The position numbers were made by a program, and so were the translations under genes. The notes under the pieces are model-generated. The model did no database searches, was not told where the DNA came from, and worked only from the letters and a program-made list of their open reading frames with translations. A stretch of 64,000 nucleotides of DNA from Limnohabitans curvus. GTDB taxonomy: Bacteria; Pseudomonadota; Gammaproteobacteria; Burkholderiales; Burkholderiaceae_C. The stretch is taken from positions 372,001 to 436,000 of the forward strand of contig NZ_NESP01000001.1 of the NCBI RefSeq assembly GCF_003063475.1, read 5' to 3'. Positions within the stretch are counted from its first letter, which is position 1; each line of letters starts with the position of its first letter. Positions 36,285 through 45,297 of the stretch are shown here, one piece after another.

Positions 36285-36436
36285 CAACTTCTCCGAACGA
36301 ATCGATTTCGAAGAATTTTAGAAATCAACTTGTAGTAACAATGATAAATCTTGTTAAGTCAAAATGACGAAAAAGAATACTATATTTTACTTTTTCACAT
36401 GAAAGCCAAAGTAAGTTGAACTTGTTGAGTTAACAA

Positions 36437-36710
36437 TTACTGAGGCGTGACAGGTGTCATGGTCAAGCCTTTGGGCGTGCAATCTAAACATTTATCCGTC
36501 GGATTCACAGCGCGAGAAAACTTCGGCAACTCGCTCATGAACTCTGCAGGACTCATCTCTGGCCGTTGCGACAACAACAAGGACAAAAAGCCAGACACCA
36601 GCGGTGCAGCGTAGCTGGTCCCCACGCCGCGGTCAGCCCCCAAATGCGTTTCATCGCCTTTGCGATTGACATCAAACGACGCTATTTTTAATTTATTGTT
36701 GTGCCATGGG
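36437..36710 (-). pseudogene. C-terminal remnant of a second S8 protease
   Basis: The minus-strand frame encodes NKLKIASFDVNRKGDE, then RGVGTSYAAPLVSGF with the catalytic Ser, and ends near CLDCTPKGLT. It aligns without gaps to about residues 273-356 of the intact protease at 33328, whose corresponding segments are NKLMVATYDL, GTSFAAPVVAGF and CAECVPKGLT. The Asp, His and oxyanion parts are gone, so it cannot be active. Similarity stops near 36700, where it joins the truncated gene at 36688-36957. The upstream limit is approximate. Confidence 0.8.
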
Positions 36711-36957
36711 GCACTACCCCTGCTTTGGATGCTTGATGATCCGAAGACTTGGTTTGATCGTGATGGTGATCAGCAGCCTGATGATGCGAATGGTCGACAG
36801 TTGCTTGGGCAACCGAAGAAGCAGTACCAACGTGACAGAACATTTGAGTAACCGCAGCCATACCTTGCAATGGAATTGCAAGAGCAAGCAGACACATCAC
36901 TAAAAATCTGACGGTTTTCACAATTTGAATCGTAGCAGGGTTTCCACGTTGAGACAA
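36688..36957 (-). pseudogene. Probable 3'-truncated gene for a His-rich exported protein
   Basis: 89 codons. An N-terminal hydrophobic signal (VRFLVMCLLALAIPLQGMAA) is followed by a His/Asp-rich stretch (DHSHHQAADHHHDQ). Related small exported proteins in this bacterial group usually go on to a Cys-rich C-terminus, which is absent here. The frame instead runs into the protease remnant and stops. It may still be expressed as a metal-binding peptide, but the abrupt end at the S8 junction suggests truncation. Confidence 0.5.
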
Positions 36958-37062
36958 AGCCCCCGACTGCCCGTCGGGAGCAAGCTAGTCATTGCCTAAA
37001 TAGAAAAAAGCCCTGTGAAAGCGATCCCTCGCCGCAAGCCCGCACAGCGTGGGACTGCCAAA

Positions 37063-37089
37063 GAAAAAGCCCCTGATTACTCAGGGGCT
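37063..37089 (-). terminator. intrinsic terminator after tRNA-Ser
   Basis: Perfect 8-bp stem AGCCCCTG (37068-37075) and CAGGGGCT (37082-37089), followed on the minus strand by five T. It lies directly downstream of tRNA-Ser. Confidence 0.88.
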
Positions 37090-37098
37090 CAAACTAGC

Positions 37099-37191
37099 TG
37101 GCGGAAACGGAGGGATTCGAACCCTCGATGAGGCTCTACACCCCATACTCCCTTAGCAGGGGAGCACCTTCGGCCACTCGGTCACGTTTCC
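37099..37191 (-). tRNA. tRNA-Ser(GCT)
   Basis: 93 nt class II tRNA. The acceptor GGAAACG pairs with CGTTTCC, the anticodon GCT sits in CCTGCTAAGG, a long variable arm is present, the T-loop has GGTTCGAATCC, and the CCA is encoded. It lies 24 bp downstream of lysC on the same strand. Confidence 0.95.
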
Positions 37192-37215
37192 AGCAGGTGC
37201 GTATTATGCCTCAAC

Positions 37216-38484
37216 TTAAGCCGCAGGCTGATCCAAATCGAAAGCTTTGTGCAACGCGCGCACAGCGAGTTCCATGTATTTCTCATCGATCACCACAGAG
37301 GTTTTGATTTCAGAAGTCGAGATCATTTGGATGTTGATGCCCTCTTCGCTCAATGAGCGGAACATCTTGCTGGCCACACCCACATGGCTGCGCATGCCGA
37401 TACCGACGATAGACACTTTGCAAATCTTGGTGTCGCCTTGCACATCGCTTGCGCCCAAGGCTGGCAACACTTTGTCTTTCAACAAATCGGTGGTGCGCGC
37501 GTAGTCGTTGCGGTGCACGGTGAAGCTGAAGTCGGTTTTGCCATCCTTGCTGATGTTTTGGATGATCATGTCCACTTCAATGTTGGCTTCGGCCACAGCA
37601 CCCAAGATTTGGTACGCGATGCCTGGTTTGTCGGGCACGCCGACCACAGAAATTTTGGCTTCATCGCGGTTAAAAGCGATGCCCGATACGATTGCTTGTT
37701 CCATTTTTTCGTCTTCCTCAAAGGTGATCAACGTGCCTGATTTGGCTTCTTCGTTGATGTCAATGTCCCACGCGGTGAAGCTGGACAACACGCGCAGCGG
37801 CACCTTGTATTTACCTGCAAACTCGACCGAGCGAATTTGCAAAACTTTGCTGCCCAAAGATGCCATCTCCAGCATCTCTTCGAAACACAGTGTTTCTAAG
37901 CGACGGGCTTCAGGCACCACACGAGGGTCGGTGGTGTACACACCATCCACGTCGGTGTAAATCAAACACTCTTTGGCTTTGAGGGCTGCTGCTACGGCCA
38001 CAGCCGAGGTGTCAGAGCCGCCACGCCCCAAGGTGGTGATGTTGTCGTGTTCGTCTTTACCTTGGAAGCCCGTGATGATGACCACTTTGCCAGCATCCAA
38101 GTCGGCACGAACGCGCACGTCATCGATCGACTCAATGCGAGCCTTGGTGTAGGCGTTGTTGGTGCGAATCGGCACTTGCCAACCGGCGTAGCTGACCGAA
38201 GGCTGGCCTTCGGCTTGCAAGGCGATGGCCAACAGCGCCGAAGACGCTTGCTCGCCTGTGGAGGCCAGCATGTCGAGTTCGCGGTTGTAGGCCGAGTCGG
38301 CTTTGGAGGGGGCCAATTCTTTGGCAAGGCCGAGCAAACGGTTGGTCTCGCCGCTCATCGCGGAAGGAACCACCACCATTTGGTGACCCGCACGGGCCCA
38401 CTTGGCCACGCGCTTGGCGACGTTGCGAATGCGCTCTGTTGAGCCCATCGACGTACCGCCGTATTTATGAACAATCAATGCCAT
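37216..38484 (-). CDS. lysC: Aspartate kinase
   Basis: 422 residues. The N-terminal kinase domain begins ALIVHKYGGTSMGS and includes GRGGSDTSAVAVAAAL. Two C-terminal ACT domains (about 265-415) contain feedback-inhibition segments. It phosphorylates aspartate, the first step to lysine, threonine and methionine. It follows tilS with a 35-bp gap and precedes tRNA-Ser. In related bacteria a single aspartate kinase is inhibited jointly by Lys and Thr; this is family knowledge, not visible here. Confidence 0.97.
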   Translation of the reverse strand: MALIVHKYGGTSMGSTERIRNVAKRVAKWARAGHQMVVVPSAMSGETNRLLGLAKELAPSKADSAYNRELDMLASTGEQASSALLAIALQAEGQPSVSYAGWQVPIRTNNAYTKARIESIDDVRVRADLDAGKVVIITGFQGKDEHDNITTLGRGGSDTSAVAVAAALKAKECLIYTDVDGVYTTDPRVVPEARRLETLCFEEMLEMASLGSKVLQIRSVEFAGKYKVPLRVLSSFTAWDIDINEEAKSGTLITFEEDEKMEQAIVSGIAFNRDEAKISVVGVPDKPGIAYQILGAVAEANIEVDMIIQNISKDGKTDFSFTVHRNDYARTTDLLKDKVLPALGASDVQGDTKICKVSIVGIGMRSHVGVASKMFRSLSEEGINIQMISTSEIKTSVVIDEKYMELAVRALHKAFDLDQPAA

Positions 38485-38519
38485 ATTTATTTAAAAGTGT
38501 TGTGTTATGGGCAAAAAAC

Positions 38520-39485
38520 CTACAGATTGTAGCAACGCAACACCGCCCCATCGCGCCGCACAAACCCCCGCCCCACCTTGATGTCGATGTGGTGGCCACG
38601 TGTGGTGCAAGCCTTGACTTGCACCAGCAGCGCTTGCAGCTGAGCCGCACTGGCTTGTGAGTGTTCTAGCGCCAGCCAGTGGCGTAACACGTTTGATTGC
38701 CGCGCCTGACTCAGCTGCTGCAAGGCTTTGATAGCAGGCGGGTTGCCCACAAGCTGCAAATCAAGATCCGCCACCTCTTGCAACAAGGTTTGCGCTTGTG
38801 CCGCGTGTGAGGCGCTGCGTGCAAAGGTTTGTCTGAATGATGGAAACGCTTGCTCAATCACGGGCAGCAGCGTCGCACGAATGCGGTTGCGCGTGTAGCG
38901 TGTGTCGGTGTTGGTGGGGTCTTCGACCCAAGTCTCGCCTGCGGCTTTCAATGCATCACGCAGTTGCGAACCCGGCACATCCAGCCAAGGGCGGTGATAG
39001 ATCACACCCTGGCGCTGTGCCACAGCAGGCATGCACGCCAGCCCCGGCAAGCCCGCGCCACGCGAAAGCGCCAGCAACAAGGTCTCCGCTTGGTCATCCG
39101 CATGCTGCGCCAAAACCATGTGCTGCATCTGTCCACCCCAGTTGTTTTGCAACGCCTCGGCCAGCGCACGGTAGCGGGCTTGACGGGCGGCATCTTCAGG
39201 GCTTTCGCCTGTGGCGTGTGCAGCGTTGACGCGTTGCACCACCAGCGGCACATGCAAGCGTTCACACAAAGCCACGCAGTGCGCTTCAAAACCATCCGCC
39301 GCAGCTTGCAAGCCGTGGTGCACATGCACAGCATGCACCCTGCCCGGCCATCGCGTGGCACAGGCAATGAGTAAAGCGGTGGAATCGGCCCCGCCGCTGA
39401 GCGCAACGGCGAATGGGCCTAAATGCTGGAGCGCGTCCAGCGACGGGAAATTAGCGTTCAGCTTTGGTGTCGGTGAAGCGGCCAT
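38520..39485 (-). CDS. tilS: tRNA(Ile)-lysidine synthase
   Basis: 321 residues. The PP-loop ATPase motif SGGADS is near residue 30-35. It adds lysine to C34 of tRNA-Ile(CAU), converting its specificity from Met to Ile, and is essential. It is shorter than the E. coli enzyme (432) because the most C-terminal substrate-binding domain is missing or very reduced; such short forms are common. The ATG at 39485 overlaps the accA 3' end by 35 bp. Confidence 0.93.
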   Translation of the reverse strand: MAASPTPKLNANFPSLDALQHLGPFAVALSGGADSTALLIACATRWPGRVHAVHVHHGLQAAADGFEAHCVALCERLHVPLVVQRVNAAHATGESPEDAARQARYRALAEALQNNWGGQMQHMVLAQHADDQAETLLLALSRGAGLPGLACMPAVAQRQGVIYHRPWLDVPGSQLRDALKAAGETWVEDPTNTDTRYTRNRIRATLLPVIEQAFPSFRQTFARSASHAAQAQTLLQEVADLDLQLVGNPPAIKALQQLSQARQSNVLRHWLALEHSQASAAQLQALLVQVKACTTRGHHIDIKVGRGFVRRDGAVLRCYNL

Positions 39486-40425
39486 AGCTTTGCAGACGCT
39501 CGTAACGCTTGTCGAGCAGCTCTTTGACCTTCATGTCCGTCACTTGGCGCCATGCATCGTTCAAACCGCGTTTGAGCTGAGCCGCCATTTGCTTGGGGTC
39601 GCGGTGTGCGCCACCCACGGGCTCGTTCACGATTTTGTCGACCAAGCCCAAGGCTTTCAAGCGATGGGCGGTGATGCCCAGTTGCTCGGCGGCGTCTTCG
39701 GCACGGTCAGATGTTTTCCACAAAATCGAAGCACAGCCTTCAGGGCTGATGACCGAGTACACCGAGTACTGCAGCATCAACACTTGGTCAGCTACGCTGA
39801 TGGCCAATGCGCCGCCGGAGCCCCCTTCACCAATTATGGTGGTGATGATGGGCACTTCGAGCTGGGCCATTTCAAAAATATTGCGGCCAATCGCTTCAGA
39901 TTGGCTGCGCTCTTCCGCGTCAATGCCGGGGTAAGCGCCGGGCGTGTCCACAAAGGTGAACACGGGGAGCTTGAACTTCTCGGCGGTCTTCATCAAGCGC
40001 AAGGCTTTGCGGTAACCCTCAGGGCGGCTCATGCCAAAGTTACGCGCAGCGCGCTCTTTGGTATCGCGGCCTTTTTGTTGGCCCAAGACCATGCAGGCGT
40101 TGCCGTTGAAACGGGCCAAACCACCCACGATGCTCAAGTCATCGGCAAAGTGGCGGTCGCCATGCATTTCCACGAAGTCGGTGAAGATTTCGTTGATGTA
40201 GTCCAGCGTGTAAGGACGTTCAGCGTGGCGGGCAATCTTGGTGATTTGCCAGGGCGTGAGGTCGCTGTAAATTTCTTTGGTCAGCTGCAAGCTTTTCTTG
40301 CTGAGCTGGTCAATCTCGTCCGAAATGTCCACTGCTGACTCGCTTTGCACATAGCGCAGCTCGTCAATCTTGCCTTCAAGTTCAGCAATCGGTTGTTCAA
40401 AGTCGAGGAAGGTTTTTTTAGCCAA
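39451..40425 (-). CDS. accA: Acetyl-CoA carboxylase carboxyltransferase subunit alpha
   Basis: 324 residues. It forms the carboxyltransferase with AccD and makes malonyl-CoA for fatty acid synthesis. Family segments include [38 protein letters not shown] and [15 protein letters not shown]. It lies between the AlkA-like gene (21-bp gap) and tilS (35-bp overlap). Length equals that of most proteobacterial AccA proteins. Confidence 0.97.
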   Translation of the reverse strand: MAKKTFLDFEQPIAELEGKIDELRYVQSESAVDISDEIDQLSKKSLQLTKEIYSDLTPWQITKIARHAERPYTLDYINEIFTDFVEMHGDRHFADDLSIVGGLARFNGNACMVLGQQKGRDTKERAARNFGMSRPEGYRKALRLMKTAEKFKLPVFTFVDTPGAYPGIDAEERSQSEAIGRNIFEMAQLEVPIITTIIGEGGSGGALAISVADQVLMLQYSVYSVISPEGCASILWKTSDRAEDAAEQLGITAHRLKALGLVDKIVNEPVGGAHRDPKQMAAQLKRGLNDAWRQVTDMKVKELLDKRYERLQSYGRFTDTKAER

Positions 40426-40446
40426 AATTAATTACTCCTTAGCTGC

Positions 40447-41094
40447 TCAATATTCCACTGGCAGCGGATCTAGCGAGCGCCAAATATACCAAGTTGCCAC
40501 ACTGCAATAGGGGACCCATGCCGCAGCCACTTCTCGGGCTTCGCTGCGGCTGACCGCCTCACCTGAAAAATAGTTGTGGCTGATGCCATTGATCAGGCCC
40601 ACATCATCCAGCGGCAACACGTTGGGGCGCATGAGGTGAAAGATCAAAAACATCTCAGCCGTCCAACGGCCAATGCCGCGAATGGCCACCAGTTCTTCGA
40701 TGATGGCGTCGTCCGTCATCTCGGACCACTTTTTCACATGCAAAGCGCCGTTGTCAAAGTGCAGCGCCAAATCAACGATGTACTCCACCTTGCGGGCCGA
40801 CAAACCGGCTGCGCGCATGTCGTCCACCTTGAGCTTGAGCACATTGGCGGGCGTGATTTTTCGAGGCAGCTTGACAAAGCGGTCCCACACAGTTTGAGCG
40901 GCTTTGACCGACACCTGCTGGCCCACAATGCTGCGCGCCAGCGTGACAAACGCATCTCCGCGTGACTGCAGCGAAGCCTCACCAAACTGAGGGATGAGTC
41001 GCTTCATCACCCGGTCTTTTTTAACCAGGTGTTTGCATGCCTCCGCCCAATACTCGGGCGTGGCGATGGTGACTTTGTCTTGACCCACGATCAC
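40447..41094 (-). CDS. DNA-3-methyladenine glycosylase II (AlkA-like, HhH-GPD)
   Basis: 215 residues. The helix-hairpin-helix is LVAIRGIGRWTAEMFLIF (about 138-155), with the catalytic Asp in LPLDDVGLINGI. It removes alkylated bases from DNA. It lacks the N-terminal domain of E. coli AlkA and has no FeS cluster Cys set, as in the short AlkA2-type enzymes. The GTG start at 41094 directly abuts the cysS stop codon, so translation is probably coupled. Confidence 0.9.
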   Translation of the reverse strand: MIVGQDKVTIATPEYWAEACKHLVKKDRVMKRLIPQFGEASLQSRGDAFVTLARSIVGQQVSVKAAQTVWDRFVKLPRKITPANVLKLKVDDMRAAGLSARKVEYIVDLALHFDNGALHVKKWSEMTDDAIIEELVAIRGIGRWTAEMFLIFHLMRPNVLPLDDVGLINGISHNYFSGEAVSRSEAREVAAAWVPYCSVATWYIWRSLDPLPVEY

Positions 41095-42468
41095 TTAGCC
41101 ACGCTCCCAAGTGGTGCCCGTGGGCGAATCTTTGAGCACGATGCCCTCGGCAGCCAAAGCTTGGCGAATGCGATCTGCCTCGGCAAAGTTCTTGGCCGCT
41201 TTGGCGGCCGCGCGGGCGGCGATTTGGGCCTGAATGGCTTCTTCGTCCACGCCAGCACCGGCTTGGGCAAAGGCTTTGGGGTCGTCTTGCAACAAACCCA
41301 ACACACCACCCAAGGCTTTCATCAAGCCAGCGGTCTGCGCCGACTGTGTGCGGTTGACTTCGCTGGCGAGTTCAAACAACACGGCCACGGCCTCAGGCGT
41401 GCCAAAGTCTTCGTCCATCGCAGCTTTGAAGCGTGCGGCATGGGGCTCGGCCCAATCAATCGTCACGGCATCGGGCGTGACCGTGCCCAACGCGGTGTAC
41501 AAGCGTTTCAAGGCACCACGAGCGTCGTTCAAATGCACATCGCTGTAATTGAGCTGGCTGCGGTAGTGGCTGCGCACCACAAAGAAACGCACGGTTTCAG
41601 CATCAAATTCTTTGAGCACATCGCGAATGGTGAAGAAGTTGCCCAAGCTCTTGGACATTTTTTCGTTGTCCACGTTGATGAAACCGTTGTGCATCCACAC
41701 GCTGGCCATCTTGTGACCTGTTGCGCCTTCGCTTTGGGCAATTTCGTTTTCGTGGTGTGGGAACTGCAAGTCCGCGCCACCACCGTGGATGTCAAAGCTC
41801 TGGCCCAACATCTCGCAGCTCATGGCCGAGCACTCGATGTGCCAGCCGGGGCGGCCTGCGCCAAAAGGGCTGGCCCATTTCACTTCGTCGGGCTCGCTGG
41901 TCTTTGCTGACTTCCACAGCACAAAGTCCAGCGGGTCTTGCTTGCCATCGTCGACGGCCACGCGCTCGCCCGCTTGCAACTCGTCCAGCGATTTGCCAGA
42001 CAACTTGCCGTAGCCAGGGAACTTGCGCACGGCGTAATTCACATCGCCATTGCTGGCTTGATAGGCCAAGCCTTTGTCTTGCAAAGTGCCAATCATTGAG
42101 AGCATTTGCGGCACATAGTCCATGGCGCGGGGCTCGTGCGTGGGGCGCTCGATGCCCAACGCGTCGGCGTCTTGATGCAAAGCGTCAATCATGCGGTCGG
42201 TCAGGCCGCGCACGGTTTCGCCGTTTTCTAACGAACGCTTGATGATCTTGTCGTCAATGTCGGTGATGTTGCGCACGTAGGTCACGCGGTAGCCGCTGGC
42301 TTTGAGCCAGCGCTGCACCACGTCAAACGCCACCATCGAGCGAGCGTGGCCCAAATGGCACAGGTCGTACACGGTCATGCCACACACGTACATGCGCACA
42401 TGGCCAGGTTCGAGCGGCGAAAAGTCTTCCAGCGCACGCGTGAGCGTGTTGTGAATGCGAAGCGTCAT
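41095..42468 (-). CDS. cysS: Cysteinyl-tRNA synthetase
   Basis: 457 residues, class I synthetase. The HIGH-type motif is CHLGHARS (about 35-42), KMSKS is in KMSKSLGNF (near 270), and zinc ligands include Cys28 (VCGM) and the GWHIECSAM segment. It leads the minus-strand series cysS-alkA-accA-tilS-lysC-tRNA-Ser and is divergent from the TPR gene. Confidence 0.97.
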   Translation of the reverse strand: MTLRIHNTLTRALEDFSPLEPGHVRMYVCGMTVYDLCHLGHARSMVAFDVVQRWLKASGYRVTYVRNITDIDDKIIKRSLENGETVRGLTDRMIDALHQDADALGIERPTHEPRAMDYVPQMLSMIGTLQDKGLAYQASNGDVNYAVRKFPGYGKLSGKSLDELQAGERVAVDDGKQDPLDFVLWKSAKTSEPDEVKWASPFGAGRPGWHIECSAMSCEMLGQSFDIHGGGADLQFPHHENEIAQSEGATGHKMASVWMHNGFINVDNEKMSKSLGNFFTIRDVLKEFDAETVRFFVVRSHYRSQLNYSDVHLNDARGALKRLYTALGTVTPDAVTIDWAEPHAARFKAAMDEDFGTPEAVAVLFELASEVNRTQSAQTAGLMKALGGVLGLLQDDPKAFAQAGAGVDEEAIQAQIAARAAAKAAKNFAEADRIRQALAAEGIVLKDSPTGTTWERG

Positions 42469-42570
42469 GAGTTAATCGAGAGAAGACCGCAATGAAGGGT
42501 CGGTAATGAGGTGAAAGCCAAAGAGTCGTCCAGACCCTCTGTTTTACAATGCCGTCAGTATACAAAGCAC

Positions 42571-43221
42571 ATGACAAACCCTCACGCCCCCTCCTCAGCC
42601 AAGTCTTTGGCACTGCCTGCTGCTCGCCAAACCTTCGCGCAAACCCGATGGGTGGCTGCATGGACCTTGGGTTTGGCTTTGGGTTTCAGTTCATTGAACG
42701 TGACCGCGCAAAGTGTTGAGGCCTTAGAGTGGCAGCCCGGCCAATCCACCCTCCCCACGGTGATCAGCACACCCCACAACGACGTGCGCAAGCTGTTGCG
42801 TCAAGCCAAGTACCCGCAAGCCTTGTTGCTGGTCAACAAAGGCTTGGCGGCCAACCCACGTGACCCACAAATACAGTTTTGGCAGGGTTATATTTTTGAG
42901 CAGCTGGGGCAGCCAGAAATGGCATTGAAGGTCTACATCGATCTCACACAAGAGTACCCCGAGCTGGCTGAGCCCCACAACAATTTGGGCGTGATCTACG
43001 CAGCCAAGGGCGACTACCCCAATGCCAAGGCCTCCTTAGACAAGGCCTTGCGTGCAAACCCCAATTACGCCGCAGCCCACGAAAATATGGGAGACCTGCT
43101 GGTCAACATGGCACGCCATTCGTATGCGCAATCTTTGGCCATTGAGCCTAAGCAGCGTGATCTCACTCAAAAAATGGAACGGCTCAAACCCGTTCTCGCA
43201 ATGACCCAAGGCAAACCATGA
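42571..43221 (+). CDS. Exported TPR-repeat protein
   Basis: 216 residues from the ATG at 42571. The signal peptide ends near VTA-QSVEALEW. At least three tetratricopeptide repeats (about 75-180, with AEPHNNLGVIYAAKGDYPNAKASLDKALRANP as the clearest, split here only by reading) suggest protein-protein interaction in the periplasm. The stop overlaps the next start (ATGA), so it is made with the exported cyclophilin. Function unknown; a chaperone or assembly role is inference. Confidence 0.82.
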   Translation: MTNPHAPSSAKSLALPAARQTFAQTRWVAAWTLGLALGFSSLNVTAQSVEALEWQPGQSTLPTVISTPHNDVRKLLRQAKYPQALLLVNKGLAANPRDPQIQFWQGYIFEQLGQPEMALKVYIDLTQEYPELAEPHNNLGVIYAAKGDYPNAKASLDKALRANPNYAAAHENMGDLLVNMARHSYAQSLAIEPKQRDLTQKMERLKPVLAMTQGKP

Positions 43222-43820
43222 CACTTTCATTGTTGAACCGCCGCACCTTGTGTGGCCTCAGTTTTTGCGCCCTCGCCTGGTTGGGTTTGGCGCAAGCCGC
43301 CATCGCCCAAGACGCACCCCGCGTCAAGTTCGTCACCAACGCGGGCGAGTTTGTGGTTGAGGTTTACCCAGACAAAGCCCCCAAGACTGCAGACAACTTT
43401 TTGCAATACGTGCGCGATAAACACTACGACGGCACCATTTTTCACCGTGTGATTGGCAACTTCATGGTGCAAGGCGGCGGCTATGACCAACGCTACATTG
43501 AGCGCCGCACACGTCCCCCTGTTGAACACGAAGGCCGCGAAGCCTTGGCCAAAGGTGGCCCCCGCAACACGGTAGGCACCCTTGCCATGGCGCGCACCAA
43601 TGTGCCAAATTCAGCCACGGCTCAGTTCTTCATCAACGTGGTGGACAACGGTTTTCTAGACCCCTCCCCCCAGCAACCCGGCTACACCGTGTTTGGCAAA
43701 GTGATCTCTGGCATGGAGACCATCACCAAGATCAAAAGCGTACAGACTGGCTTCGGCGGCCCCTTCCCCTCGGATGTGCCACGCACACCCATCGTCATTC
43801 AATCCGCCACGGTGCTCTGA
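43218..43820 (+). CDS. Exported cyclophilin-type peptidyl-prolyl isomerase
   Basis: 200 residues. A signal peptide ends near AIA-QDAPR. The cyclophilin domain has FHRVIGNFMVQGGGYD (active-site Arg and Phe/Met/Gln) and [11 protein letters not shown]. It catalyses prolyl cis-trans isomerisation in the periplasm. It is the first of a tandem pair with the cytoplasmic form at 43857. Confidence 0.92.
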   Translation: MTLSLLNRRTLCGLSFCALAWLGLAQAAIAQDAPRVKFVTNAGEFVVEVYPDKAPKTADNFLQYVRDKHYDGTIFHRVIGNFMVQGGGYDQRYIERRTRPPVEHEGREALAKGGPRNTVGTLAMARTNVPNSATAQFFINVVDNGFLDPSPQQPGYTVFGKVISGMETITKIKSVQTGFGGPFPSDVPRTPIVIQSATVL

Positions 43821-43856
43821 GCACGCGCTGGCTTCACTCTTTCATAAGGAAACACC

Positions 43857-44363
43857 ATGAGCAACCCACAAGTCGAACTGCACATCTTGGACCACGGCGT
43901 CATCACCATCGAACTCGACGCTGAAAAAGCACCGAAATGCACAGAGAACTTCTTGCACTACGTGAACAAAGGTCACTACAACAAAACCATTTTTCACCGC
44001 GTGATTCCCGGCTTCATGGTCCAAGGCGGCGGTTTCGAGCCCGGTATGACGCAAAAAGAATGCGATGCCCCGATTGAAAACGAAGCCAACAACGGCCTCA
44101 AAAACAACCACTACACCTTGGCCATGGCCCGCACGTCTGACCCACACTCGGCCACCGCCCAGTTCTTCATCAACGTGGCTGACAACGAATTCTTGAACCA
44201 CAAAGCACCCAGCATGCAAGGTTGGGGCTATGCCGTGTTTGGCAAAGTCGTGAGCGGCAATGACGTGGTCGACAAAATCGCCGCCGTCAAAACCGGTCGC
44301 AAAGGCTTCCATGACGACGTGCCCAAAGAAGACGTGGTGATTGAGAAAGCCGTCGCGCTCTAA
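43857..44363 (+). CDS. ppiB: Cytoplasmic cyclophilin B-type peptidyl-prolyl isomerase
   Basis: 168 residues without a signal peptide. Active-site segments are [34 protein letters not shown] and [12 protein letters not shown]. It is the PpiB form, matching the E. coli protein in length (164). AAGGAAAC precedes the ATG. It stands 36 bp after its exported paralogue and 6 bp before lpxH. Confidence 0.95.
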   Translation: MSNPQVELHILDHGVITIELDAEKAPKCTENFLHYVNKGHYNKTIFHRVIPGFMVQGGGFEPGMTQKECDAPIENEANNGLKNNHYTLAMARTSDPHSATAQFFINVADNEFLNHKAPSMQGWGYAVFGKVVSGNDVVDKIAAVKTGRKGFHDDVPKEDVVIEKAVAL

Positions 44364-44369
44364 TCACGG

Positions 44370-45188
44370 ATGACGCATCTGCCACCCGCGCCTAGCGAGA
44401 CACCGTGTGTGCGGGCCCAGCCCGCGTGGCAGCGCATCGACTTCATTTCCGACCTGCACCTAGATGCAGGCGAACCTGCCACCTTCCAGGCGTGGGCCCA
44501 GCACATGGCACACACCCCAGCAGATGCCCTTTTCATCTTGGGCGATTTGTTTGAAGTGTGGGTGGGCGATGACAACCCAGACCCCTTCGCCCTGCAATGC
44601 ATGGCCGTGCTCAAAGCCACGGCGTTGCGCATGCCTGTGTATTTCATGTGCGGTAACCGCGACTTTTTGGTGGGCGCTGAGTTGCTCAGCACCACGGGCA
44701 TGCAAGGCCTGAGCGACCCCACGGTGCTAGACCTTGGGGTTGTGGGTGATTCAACACCCACGCGCATCTTGCTCAGCCACGGCGACGCGCTGTGTTTGGA
44801 CGACCACGATTACTTAGCGTTTCGCGCCCAAGTGCGCCAACCCGAATGGCAAGCCGCCTTCTTAGCCAAACCTTTGGCTGAACGCCAAGCCTACGCGCGC
44901 AGCGTGCGCAACCAAAGCGAAGCGCTCAAACGCAGCCACGCTGATTACGCAGATGTAGACACCCAAGCCGCCATCGCATGGCTCAAGGCCACGAACGCCC
45001 AAGTGCTGCTGCACGGCCACACCCACAAGCCTGCTGTGCATGACTTAGGTGACGGCTTGAGCCGTTGGGTACTGAGCGATTGGCATGCGGATAGCCAACC
45101 ACCTCGCTTGGAAGTGCTGAGCTGGTTACGAGAAGAAGCGTATAACCCCACGCACGGGCTGCGTCGATTGCCTTTGAATACAAACTAA
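44370..45188 (+). CDS. lpxH: UDP-2,3-diacylglucosamine diphosphatase
   Basis: 272 residues of the calcineurin-like phosphoesterase fold. Metal-binding motifs are DLHLD, GDLFEVWVGDD, GNRDFLVG, SHGDALCLDD and HGHTHKP. It hydrolyses UDP-2,3-diacylglucosamine to lipid X at the inner membrane, a step of lipid A synthesis. The ATG at 44370 gives a 20-residue N-terminal extension relative to the E. coli enzyme. It ends in the terminator at 45226. Confidence 0.93.
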   Translation: MTHLPPAPSETPCVRAQPAWQRIDFISDLHLDAGEPATFQAWAQHMAHTPADALFILGDLFEVWVGDDNPDPFALQCMAVLKATALRMPVYFMCGNRDFLVGAELLSTTGMQGLSDPTVLDLGVVGDSTPTRILLSHGDALCLDDHDYLAFRAQVRQPEWQAAFLAKPLAERQAYARSVRNQSEALKRSHADYADVDTQAAIAWLKATNAQVLLHGHTHKPAVHDLGDGLSRWVLSDWHADSQPPRLEVLSWLREEAYNPTHGLRRLPLNTN

Positions 45189-45225
45189 AACTCAACTCAG
45201 GCTTGCTGCTTATCGCAGCACACAT

Positions 45226-45257
45226 AAAAAAAACGGCGCCTCTCAGCGCCGTTTTTT
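45226..45257. terminator. bidirectional intrinsic terminator between lpxH and the DUF349 gene
   Basis: Stem AACGGCGC (45232-45239) and GCGCCGTT (45246-45253) with a 6-nt loop, flanked by an A-run and a T-run. It terminates both convergent genes. Confidence 0.92.
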
Positions 45258-45297
45258 GTTTGACATGGGAGCCAAGCCCCTTGTGTTTGCGAACGGC

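Noticed and set aside
36961..36977. CCCGAC/GTCGGG hairpin just upstream of the His-rich gene remnant as a terminator
   Set aside because: The stem is only 6 bp and no T-run follows on either strand.
39211..40338. 375-codon open frame opposite accA and tilS
   Set aside because: Both opposite-strand genes are conserved housekeeping genes; the frame shows no recognisable motif.
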